Program-made: the position numbers and the translations under genes
Source: Microlunatus antarcticus
GTDB lineage: Bacteria > Actinomycetota > Actinomycetes > Propionibacteriales > Propionibacteriaceae
Length of the DNA: 64,000 bases
Direction of reading: 5' to 3'
Assembly (NCBI RefSeq): GCF_014193425.1
Contig: NZ_JACHZG010000001.1
Span: forward strand, 3,658,001 to 3,722,000
The notes under the pieces: generated by a model
Seen by the model: the letters and a program-made list of their open reading frames with translations, nothing else
Database searches by the model: none
Told to the model about the DNA's origin: nothing
Part shown: positions 17,348-26,600 of the stretch, piece after piece
How the letters are laid out: each line of letters starts with the position of its first letter
How positions within the stretch are numbered: the stretch's first letter is position 1

Positions 17348-18376
17348 TCAGTCGCCCTGGACCTTGCGCTTGAGGCCGCGGCGCAGCTCGGGCGGGAGCG
17401 CGAAGGTCAGCGACTCCTCGGTGAGCCGCTCCTCGCGGGCCGCCGGGTAGCCCTGCTCGACGAGCAGCTCCAGGACGCCCTGGACGAGGTCGTCGGGAAC
17501 GGACGCGCCGCTGGTGACGCCGACCGAGGACACGCCGTCGAACCAGGCGAGGTCGACCTCGGAGGCGTTGTCGACGCGGTAGGAGGTCTTCGCGCCCGCC
17601 TCGAGCGCGACCTCGACGAGGCGGACCGAGTTCGACGAGTTGGCCGAGCCGACGACGATCACGAGGTCGGAGTGGGCCGCGATCTGCTTGACCGCCGCCT
17701 GACGGTTGGTCGTGGCGTAGCAGATGTCGTCGCTGGGCGGGTCCTGCAGGAGCGGGAACTTCTCCTTCAGCCGCGCGACCGTCTCGAGCGTCTCGTCCAC
17801 GCTCAACGTGGTCTGGCTCAGCCAGGCGAGCTTGCTCGGGTCGCGCACCTCGAGGGCGTCGACCTCGCCGGGCGACTGGACGAGGGTGATGCGGTCAGGT
17901 GCCTCGCCCGTCGTGCCCTCGACCTCCTCGTGACCGGCGTGGCCGATGAGGAGGATCTCGCGGTCCTCGCGGGCGAAGCGGAGCGCCTCGTGGTGCACCT
18001 TGGTGACGAGCGGGCAGGTCGCGTCGATGGCCTGCAGGCCACGCTCGACCGCCTCGGCCTTGACCGCGGGCGACACCCCGTGGGCGCTGAACACGACGGT
18101 GGAACCGGGCGGGACCTCGTCGAGCTCCTCGACGAAGATCGCGCCGCGAGCGGCCAGGTTCTCGACGACGTGCCGGTTGTGGACGATCTGCTTGCGGACG
18201 TAGACCGGGGCCCCGTACGCCTCGAGCGCCTTCTCGACGGTGACGACGGCGCGGTCGACTCCGGCGCAGTAGCCCCGCGGTGCGGCGACGACGACCTGCT
18301 TCGCCCCGGCCGGCGCAGGCGCGGCGGGCGGCAGGTCGAGGGTCGCGCTCGGGTTCGCTCCGGGGGTCTCAACCAT
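17348..18376 (-). CDS. ispH: 4-hydroxy-3-methylbut-2-enyl diphosphate reductase
   Basis: 342-aa iron-sulfur enzyme for the last MEP-pathway step, making IPP and DMAPP from HMBPP. The three cysteines that hold the 4Fe-4S cluster are present in [19 protein letters not shown] and [11 protein letters not shown], as are the active-site FSAHGVSP and the SANSSNS segment. The first ~25 residues are a Pro/Ala-rich extension common in actinobacterial IspH. ATG 18376 lies six bases after TAGACT (18388-18383), so the message may be leaderless. Divergent from xseA, the same arrangement as Rv1110 and Rv1108c in M. tuberculosis. Confidence 0.97.
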   Translation of the reverse strand: MVETPGANPSATLDLPPAAPAPAGAKQVVVAAPRGYCAGVDRAVVTVEKALEAYGAPVYVRKQIVHNRHVVENLAARGAIFVEELDEVPPGSTVVFSAHGVSPAVKAEAVERGLQAIDATCPLVTKVHHEALRFAREDREILLIGHAGHEEVEGTTGEAPDRITLVQSPGEVDALEVRDPSKLAWLSQTTLSVDETLETVARLKEKFPLLQDPPSDDICYATTNRQAAVKQIAAHSDLVIVVGSANSSNSVRLVEVALEAGAKTSYRVDNASEVDLAWFDGVSSVGVTSGASVPDDLVQGVLELLVEQGYPAAREERLTEESLTFALPPELRRGLKRKVQGD

Positions 18377-18382
18377 GCTCCG

Positions 18383-18467
18383 AGTCTACTGAGCGGGCCG
18401 CAGCCGCTCAGCCCGTCGCCGGACCACGCGTCGGGGACCGGGTTTCGTCGGTGCGTCTCGTTAGGCT
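18383..18467. promoter_or_regulatory. Divergent leaderless-type promoters of ispH and xseA
   Basis: Minus strand TAGACT (18388-18383) then six bases to the ispH ATG. Plus strand TAGGCT (18462-18467) then six bases to the xseA GTG. Both fit the actinobacterial -10 consensus TANNNT with the transcript starting at the initiation codon. Confidence 0.65.
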
Positions 18468-18473
18468 GCGCGC

Positions 18474-19700
18474 GTGGCCCTGGAGTCGTCCCCCGAGAAC
18501 CCGCAGCCCCTGCGGCGCGTGGCGCACCTGGTCAAGGGCTGGATCGAGCGGCTCGGCCCGGTCTGGGTGGAGGCCCAGCTCATCGAGGTGAGCCGGCGGA
18601 GCGGTCGGACGATCTTCCTGACCCTGCGCGACAAGCTGGCGGAGGTCTCGGTGTCGGTCTCGGTCTCCCCGACGACCTTCGACGCCGCCGGGCCGCTGAC
18701 GGAGGGCTCGACGGTGGTCGCCCGGCTCAAGCCGTCCTACTACGAGGCCTCCGGACGCTTCTCCTTCTACTGCGACGCCCTGACCCCGGTCGGCGAGGGC
18801 CGGCTCCTCGCCCGGCTCGAGCAGACCAAGCGGCTGCTCCAGGCCGAGGGCCTGTTCGACGCGGCGCGCAAGAAGCGGCTGCCGTTCCTCCCCCGCGCGA
18901 TCGGGCTCATCACCGGCGCCGACAGCGCCGCGGAACGTGACGTGGTCGAGAACGCACGGCGCCGCTGGCCCGGCGTCCGGATCGAGGTCCGGCACACCCT
19001 GGTGCAGGGCCCGCAGGCGGCCGAGCAGGTCATGGCCGCGCTCGACCGGCTCGACGACCTGCCCGAGGTCGAGGTGATCGTCATCGCCCGCGGCGGTGGA
19101 TCGCTGGAAGACCTCCTCGCCTTCTCCGACGAGGGGCTCGTCCGCGCGGTCGCGAAGGCGCGGACGCCCGTCGTCAGCGCCATCGGCCACGAGAGCGACA
19201 ACCCGATCCTCGACCTGGTCGCCGACGTGCGCGCCTCGACGCCGACCGACGCGGCCAAGCGCGTGGTCCCCGACGTCGCCGAGGAACGCACCCGCATCAC
19301 GCAGGTCTCCGCCCGGCTGGACCACCTCGTCGACGCCCTGATCGCCCGGCAGCAGGAGTCGCTGCGCGCGCTGCGGTCCCGTCCGGTGCTGGTCGACCCG
19401 ACGGCCACGTTCACGGTGAACGAGGACCAGCTGACCAGCGCCCGGGCCCGTGCGCTGCGGGCTGTCAGCGTGCTGGTCGAGCGGGAGTCCGTCGCCGTCG
19501 CCCACCACCTCGCCCGCGTCCGCGCCATGTCGCCCAAGGCCACGCTCGAGCGCGGCTACGCCATCGTCGTCGGGCCCGAGGGCCACGCGCTGACGTCGGT
19601 GGACGACACCGACCCGGGCGACGACCTGCTGGCGTACCTCGCCGACGGCCAGCTGGCCGTCGAGGTGCGCGACGTCCGACCCGGAAGGAGTGCCGCATGA
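18474..19700 (+). CDS. xseA: Exodeoxyribonuclease VII large subunit
   Basis: 408-aa catalytic subunit of ExoVII, a bidirectional single-strand DNA exonuclease in repair. It starts with an OB-fold ([31 protein letters not shown]), then the conserved nuclease core with [40 protein letters not shown] and [27 protein letters not shown], then the coiled-coil that carries small subunits. The GTG at 18474 is immediately downstream of a TAGGCT box. Its stop overlaps the xseB ATG (ATGA). Confidence 0.96.
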   Translation: MALESSPENPQPLRRVAHLVKGWIERLGPVWVEAQLIEVSRRSGRTIFLTLRDKLAEVSVSVSVSPTTFDAAGPLTEGSTVVARLKPSYYEASGRFSFYCDALTPVGEGRLLARLEQTKRLLQAEGLFDAARKKRLPFLPRAIGLITGADSAAERDVVENARRRWPGVRIEVRHTLVQGPQAAEQVMAALDRLDDLPEVEVIVIARGGGSLEDLLAFSDEGLVRAVAKARTPVVSAIGHESDNPILDLVADVRASTPTDAAKRVVPDVAEERTRITQVSARLDHLVDALIARQQESLRALRSRPVLVDPTATFTVNEDQLTSARARALRAVSVLVERESVAVAHHLARVRAMSPKATLERGYAIVVGPEGHALTSVDDTDPGDDLLAYLADGQLAVEVRDVRPGRSAA

Positions 19701-19933
19701 GCCCAGGAGGTCAGGCCACGGAGCCCGAGCTCTCGTACGAGCAGGCCCGCGACGAGCTCGTCAACGTGGTGCAACGCCTCGAGTCGGGCGGGGTGCCGCT
19801 CGACGAGTCGCTCAAGCTGTGGGAGCGCGGCGAGGAGCTCGCCGCGATCTGCCAGCGCTGGCTGGACGGAGCGCGGGCCCGGGTCGACGCCGCACGTCGG
19901 GCGCGGACGGACGCGCCAGCCCCGCAGGACTAG
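19697..19933 (+). CDS. xseB: Exodeoxyribonuclease VII small subunit
   Basis: 78-aa helical subunit that binds the XseA coiled coil. [45 protein letters not shown] is the family pattern and the length is normal. Translationally coupled to xseA by ATGA. Its TAG stop overlaps the stop of the convergent DUF4245 gene: the four bases CTAG (19930-19933) carry stop codons for both strands. Confidence 0.95.
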   Translation: MSPGGQATEPELSYEQARDELVNVVQRLESGGVPLDESLKLWERGEELAAICQRWLDGARARVDAARRARTDAPAPQD

Positions 19934-20484
19934 CCGGAGCTGGAGAGGATCCCCGCGTAGGTGTCGAGCGCCTCGTAGGGCAGGTCGCCGCTGACGATCG
20001 TGGTGACCTCGGGCGTCGTCTCGACCAGCGAGCGCGTACGCCCGTCCGGGCTGACCCGGCGCTCCCACGTATCGTCGCCGACGACGCTCTGGCCGTCGGC
20101 CACGCCCTTGCGGGTCTCGTCGGCGATGAAGGTCTGCGGCTGCAGGTCGCCCTGGCTGAGGCCGATGAAGACGTCGTCGCTGGTGAGGAAGCCGAGCTTC
20201 CACAGGTTGCGCGCGGACGGCTCGCCGTTGAGGTAGGTGTCCCCCGCCTTCACCCAGATCGCCTGGGTGGACCGCCACCCCGGCGGGAGGTTCACCGGCG
20301 CGAGCACGGGGTACGGCGACTGGGACCGGGCCAGGGCGACGGCCGGGCGCCAGTCCACCTCCTTGACGGGGTGGTCGCCGACGTCGCGGGTGAAGAAGGC
20401 CGTGATGAGCAGCAGCGGCACGATGATGACGAGGAGCGACCGGATGAGGTCGCCCATCGTCTGGGGCTTCTTGGGACGTGCCAC
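19930..20484 (-). CDS. DUF4245 family membrane-anchored protein
   Basis: 184-aa protein with a short cytoplasmic basic start ([15 protein letters not shown]), one membrane helix ([15 protein letters not shown]) and a ~145-residue outer domain with [15 protein letters not shown] and [10 protein letters not shown], the DUF4245 hallmarks. Function unknown. GTG 20484 is preferred to the upstream ATG at 20550, which lies inside the terminator hairpins of the neighbouring giant gene. The position beside xseAB matches Rv1100 in mycobacteria. Confidence 0.88.
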   Translation of the reverse strand: MARPKKPQTMGDLIRSLLVIIVPLLLITAFFTRDVGDHPVKEVDWRPAVALARSQSPYPVLAPVNLPPGWRSTQAIWVKAGDTYLNGEPSARNLWKLGFLTSDDVFIGLSQGDLQPQTFIADETRKGVADGQSVVGDDTWERRVSPDGRTRSLVETTPEVTTIVSGDLPYEALDTYAGILSSSG

Positions 20485-20514
20485 GTGACCATGCTCCCGT
20501 ACGAGACCAAGTGA

Positions 20515-20592
20515 CCCGGTGACCGAGCCCTCCGCAGGGAGCTCGGTCACCGGGCCGGTCCCGGTCGGACGAGGCGGTTCGTCCGACCGGGA
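20515..20592. terminator. Twin hairpins downstream of the Ig-repeat gene
   Basis: First hairpin: 14 perfect base pairs (20515-20528 with 20541-20554). Second hairpin: 14 perfect base pairs (20559-20572 with 20579-20592) with a 6-base loop. They follow the stop of the giant gene by 13 bases on the minus strand and overlap the 5' side of the DUF4245 leader, so they would insulate DUF4245 from read-through. Confidence 0.8.
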
Positions 20593-20604
20593 GGTTCTAG
20601 CGGC

Positions 20605-23600
20605 TCAGCCCCGGCGGCGACGCCGCGAGACCACCACGGTGGCGGACCCGGCTCCGAGCAGCAGCAGCGCGGCCAGCCCGATCAGCAGGGACGGTCCACC
20701 GGTGTTGGCGAGCCCGTTGCCGTTGCCGTTCCCGTTGTTGCCATTGCCGTTGTTGCCGTTCCCGTTGTTGCCGTTCCCGCCGTTGTTGCCGTTGCCGTTG
20801 CCGTTCCCGTCGCCCGAGCCCACGTCGACCGTGAAGTCGACCGGGTCGGACACCTGGTCCGGCTGGTCCGGCGTGCTCTGCGTGGCGGTGACGGTGTGGT
20901 CACCGTCGGGCAGCGTGACCGTGATGCAGAACTCGCCGTCCTGGTCGACCGTGGCCTGACCCAGCACCGTCCCGTCCTCGTCGCGGAGGACGACCGTCGA
21001 ACCGGCCTGACCCGTCCCGCAGATGTCGGTCGGCGTGTCCACCGTCTCGCCGCCCACCGGAGTCGTGATCACTGGCGGTGCCGGCGCGACGACGAAGGCT
21101 CGGACGTTGGACAGGTCGAGCGACGGGTCGGGGTCACCAGGGGCCTCGTCGGAGAAGAACTGCTGGGCCTGCACGCGGTACGTGCCGTAGTCCAGCGCCT
21201 CCGCCGGCGGGACGTCGAACGTCCAGTTGCCGTTCACGTCCACCACCGCGGTCCCGATCAGGTCACCGGCCGCGACCGCGCGGTCGGTCGTCGGCCCGTC
21301 CTCGACCGCCGTCACCCGGATGTTCGCCCCGGGGACGCCCGTACCGCTGATGGTCGGCGTCGGGTCGACCACCTCCAGCTCCGTTGGCTGCACGATCACC
21401 GGGGGCGCGACGATCACGAAGTCGACCTCGTCGGTCTGCTCCGACTCGTTGCCCGCGACGTCGGTGGCCAGCGCGCGGAGCATGTGCGTTCCACCGCTCA
21501 ACGGGGTCGTCGGGGTGTACGCCCACATCTCTCCGTCGTCGACCGCCACGTCGTCGGCGAGCTCGTCCCCGTCGAGGAACAGGGTCACCGTCGACCCCAC
21601 GGTCGCCGTCCCCGTGAACGTCGGGGTGGTGTCGCGGAACCGCTGCCTGTCCGTCGGGACCGTGATCGTCACCGTCGGCGCGGTGGCGTCGACGACGAAG
21701 TTCCGGGTCGGGGTGACCTGCGAGACGTTGCCCGCCGCGTCGGTCTGCGTGGCGGTCGCCGTGTGCGGCCCGTCGACCAGCTCAGCCGTCGGCGTGAACG
21801 TCCACGTCCCGTTCGTCCCGACCTTGGCCGAGCCGCGGAACGTGCCGTCGATCGTGACGGCGACGGTCGCCCCGGGCTCACCCGTACCCGAGACGGGCGG
21901 CGTGCGGTCGGACGTGGTCGACCCCTGGGCCGGCGCGACGATGACCGGCGCGGCAGCGGAGGTGTCCACGGTGAAGTTCACCGGGGCGCTGGGCGTCGAG
22001 ACGTTGCCGAGCGTGTCGGTCTGGGTCGCCGTGACCGTGAACGTCCCGTCCCCGAGGGCCGGGCCGGTCACGGTCCACTTGCCGTTCGGACCGACGACCG
22101 CGGTGAACGGGGGCAGCCCGGCGATGGTGACCGTCACGGTCGCACCCGGCTCGCCCTGGCCCGTGATCGTCGGCGTGGCCGTGTTGACCGTGCCGCCGTC
22201 CGTGGGAGCCGTGATGACCGGAGCTCCGACCGTCGTGTCGACGGTGAAGGTCGTCGGGTTCGACTGCGCCGACGGCTGCCCGTCGACGTCGACCTGGATG
22301 GCGGTGGCGGTGTGCGGACCGTCCTTCAGCGCGACGGTCAGCGGCAGCGACCAGGTCCCACCCGGCGCCACGAGCACGGCTCCGACCTCCTTGTCGTCGA
22401 TCGTGAGGGTCAGCGTGTCGCCCGCCTCTCCGGTCCCCGACACGACCGGGGTGCTGTCCCCGGTCGTCGTGCCGTTCGCCGGCAGCAGGATCACCGGCGC
22501 GGACGGAGCGGTCGAGTCCACCGTGAAGTCGCGCGGCGTGCTCGGGCCGGACGCGTTGCCGGCCGGGTCGGTCTGGACCGCGGTGGCCGTGTGGTCGCCG
22601 TCCTCCAGGCCCGGCAGGACCACGGTCCAGCCGCCACCCGGAGCGACGGTGACGGGACCGTAAGTGGCTCCGTCCTCGTCGGTCACGACGACCGTCGCGC
22701 CCGGGACACCGGTGCCGGCCACGGTCACGCTCGGACCGGTGACGGTGGCGCCCTGCGTCGGAGCGGTGATCACCGGCGCGGCCGGAGCGGCCGTGTCGAC
22801 GGTGAACGTGACGTCGTCGGCGCCGGAGGCGTTGCCGGCGGCGTCGGTCTGCACGGCCGCGACGGTGTACGTGCCGTCGGCGAGCCCGTTGGACGGGATG
22901 AAGGTCCAGCCCCCGCCCGCAGCAACCGTCGCCGTGCCGAACGGGGCACCGCCGATCGTGAGCGTGATCGTGGCCCCCTCCTCACCGGTGCCCGCGATCG
23001 TCGGCGTCGGGTCGTTGACCACCTGGTTCTGGGTGGGCGCCGTGATCACCGGGGCGACCGGGATCGTGCCGTCCACCCGGAAGGTGTTGGTGTTCGAGGC
23101 GGGCGAGATCGTGCCGGCGGCGTTGGTCGCCACGGCGAACACCGTGTGGTTGCCGTCGACGAGCTCGGGCGAGACGAGGGAGAACGCGCCGTTGGGCGCC
23201 GCCGTCGTCGTACCGACCGAGACCCCGTCCACGAACAGCCGGACGCTGTTCCCGCCCTGCGTGGTGCCCGCCAGGGTCGGCGTGCGGTCGGCGACGACCG
23301 ACCCGTTGGCCGGCTGGGTCACGACCGGAGCCGGTACCGGCGCCACGGCGGTGTTCACCGTGAAGGTCACCGGGGTGCTCGGCGCCGAGACGTTCCCGGA
23401 CACGTCGGTCTGGACGGCACTCACCGTGTGGGGACCGTCCGACAGCGGGAAGACCGGGGTGTAGGTCCAGCTCCCGTTGCCGGCAACCGTCGCCGAGCCG
23501 GCGACCAGGCCGTCCAGGCTGACCGTGACGGTCGCGCCCGGCTCACCGGTCCCCGTGATGACCGGCCTCGAGTCAGCTGTGGTCGACCCCTGGACCGGCG

Positions 23601-26600
23601 AGCTGATGACCGGCGGAGCGGCGGCGGTGTCCACCGTGAAGGTCGTGCTGGCGGCGTCGAAGACGTTGCCCGCAGCGTCGGTCTGTGTCGCCCTCGCGGT
23701 GTGCGGGCCGTTGCCGAGGCCGGGAGCCGGGATCTCGACGCTCCAACCGCGGTTCCCGGCCACGGTGGTCGTGACCGGGGCGCCGCCGTCGACGCGAACC
23801 GTCACGGTCGCGCCCGCTTCGCCGGTGCCGGAGACCGTCGGGGTCGGGTCATTCGTCGTGCTGCCGTTCGCGGGAGCGATGATCACCGGAGCGGCCGGAG
23901 CACCGGTGTCCACGGTGAAGGTCGTCGGGTTGGACTGGGCCGAGGCCTGTCCGTCCACGTCGACCTGCACCGCGGTCGCCGTGTGCGGCCCGTCGTCCAG
24001 CGCGTCCACCAGCGGCAACGACCAGGTCCCGTTCGGGGCGACGAGCACCGTCCCGACCTCGTCGTCGTCGATCGTGACGGTCAGCGTGGCGGCAGCCTCA
24101 CCGGTGCCCGAGACCACCGGGGTGTCGTCGCCGGTCGTCGAACCGTTCGCGGGCAGCAGGATCACCGGAGCCAGCGGAGCCGACGGGTCGACCGTGAAGT
24201 CACGCGGCGCGCTCGCGCCGGAGACGTTCCCGGCCGGGTCGGTCTGGATCGCGGTCACCGTGTGGGCACCGTCCTCGAGGCCCGGCAGCTGCACCGACCA
24301 GATTCGGTTCTGACCGACCCTCACCGGGCCGTACGTCGTCCCGTCCTCGTCGGTCACCAGCACGTCGGCGCCGGGCTCACCGGTGCCCGAGACCGTGACG
24401 TCCGGCCCGGTGACGGTGGCGCCCTGGGTGGGCGCAGTGATCACCGGTGCGGCCGGAACGGTCGTGTCGATCGTGAAGCCGACCGAGTCCGCAGCAGAGG
24501 TGTTGCCGGCCGGGTCGGTCTGGAAGGCGTCGACCGTGTGCGGGCCGTCGGGGATCGGGGTGGTCGGGGTGAAGGTCCACGTGTTGGCCGGTCCTGCGAT
24601 CAGCACCGTGCCCAGGACGGCCCCGTCGAGGCTCACGGTGACGGTGTCGCCCACCTCCCCGGTGCCGGTGATGGTCGGCGTGGAGTCGGCCACGGTCTGG
24701 CCCTCGGTCGGGGCCGTGACGACAGGCGTCACCGGGGTCCCCGTGTCGACGGTGAAGGTGTTCGTGGCGGACGGGAGCGAGACGTTCCCGGCTTCGTCGG
24801 TCGCCACCGCGTAGACGGTGTGGGGGCCGTCGCCGAGGACCGGCGAGGTGACGGACCAGCCGCCGCCGGCGCCCGCGGTGGTGATGCCCACTGGGGCGTC
24901 GTCGACGAAGACCTGCACGGACGCGTTGCCCTCGGCCGTGCCGACCAGGGCTGGAGTCGTGTCGGAGGTGCTCGAGCCGTTGGCCGGCTGGATGACCACC
25001 GGAGCTGCCGGCGCGGTCACGTCGACCACGAACCGGACCTGGGCGCTCAACGGCGAGACGTTGCCGGCGACATCGGCGGAGGTGGCGGTGACCGTGCGGT
25101 TGCCCGAGGTCAGCGGCGTCGTCAGCGGCAGCGTAAAGACGCCGTCGGGCCCGGCCGTGGTGGTGCCGACCGAGCCGCCGTCGATCAGGACCGTGACCTC
25201 GCTGAGCCGCTCGGCGGTGCCGCGGATCGTGGGCGTCGGGTTGGTGTGCTGGCCCTCCGTCGGAGCGGTGACGACCGGCGCGAGCGGGGCCCGGCTGTCG
25301 ACGACGAAGTTGCGGTCCGCGGTGGGCGCAGAGGTGTTCCCGGCCACGTCGGTCGCGGTTGCCGCGGCGTAGTGCGGCCCCTGAGCCAGAGCGGTCGGTA
25401 CGTCGATGGTCCAGCCACCGCCGACGGCGGCCGCCGGCGCGGTGCCGATCGACTGACCGTCGACGAAGACCGTGACGAGAGCTCCCGGCTCTGCGGTCCC
25501 GGCGATCGTCGGGGTGTCGTCGTCCACCCGGGCGCCTTCGAACGGGGTGTTGATGACCGTCCCCGTCGGTGCGGTGGCGTCGACCGTGAAGGTGACGTCG
25601 TCGGCCACGGAGACGTTGCCGGCCGGGTCGGTCTGCGTGGCCGAGACCGTGTGCTCCTCCTCGCTCAGCGGGGTCGACGGCGTGAAGGTCCAGCTGCCGT
25701 TGTCGCCGACCGGAGCGGTGCCCAACGGTTCGCCGTCGATCGAGACGTTGACCGTGGCACCCGGCTCACCCGTACCGAGGATCGTCGGCGTGGTGCTGCT
25801 GGTGACGTCGCCCTCGCCGGGATCGGTGATCACGGGGGCGTCCGGGACGCCGGTGTCGACCCGGAACGTGGTGTCGTCGGCCGGCGACACGTTGCCACCC
25901 AGGTCGGTCTGGGTCGCGGAGGCGGTGTGCAACCGGGGCGTGAGCGCGGTCGGCGCTTCCAGGGTCCAGTTCCCGATCCCGTCGACCAGCGCGGTCCCGA
26001 CGACGGTTCCGTCGATGCTGACCGTGACGGTGAAGCCGGCGTCGCCGGTACCGGCGATGGTCGGCGTGGTGTCCTTCGTCGAGCTGCCGTCGACCGGTGT
26101 CGTGATCACGGGTGCGTCCGGAGCAACGGTGTCGACGGTGAAGAGGGACGACGCCGGGCCGGAGACGTTGCCGGCCGGGTCGGTCTGGACGGCCACCGCG
26201 GTGTGCGGGCCCCCGCCCAGCGCGTCGGTCACGGGGACGGTCCAGGTACCGGCGGCGCTCACGACCGCCGTGCCGATCGGGGTGTCGTCGATCGTGACCG
26301 CCACCGTGGCCCCGATCTCTCCGGTGCCGGAGACGTCGGGCGTGGTGTCACCCGTGGTCGAGTTGTTCGCCGGGGTGAGGATCGCCGGCGGAGCAGGGGC
26401 GGCGGTGTCGATGGTGAAGGTGACCGCGTTCGACTGCGAGGAGGGGTTGCCCCCGCCGTCGGTCTGGACGGCGGACACCGTGTAGGTGCCGTCCGGCAGG
26501 ACCGGGGTGGTGACCGTCCACGTGCCGCCCGTGACCGGGACGGGGCCGAAGGTCTGGCCGCCGGTCGTGGTGACGGTGACGGCCGAGCCCGTCTCGCCGG

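Noticed and set aside
20713-20813. CRISPR-like or tandem-repeat array
   Set aside because: The units are 6-9 bases and code for a Gly/Asn spacer in frame; no spacers of CRISPR size and no cas genes.
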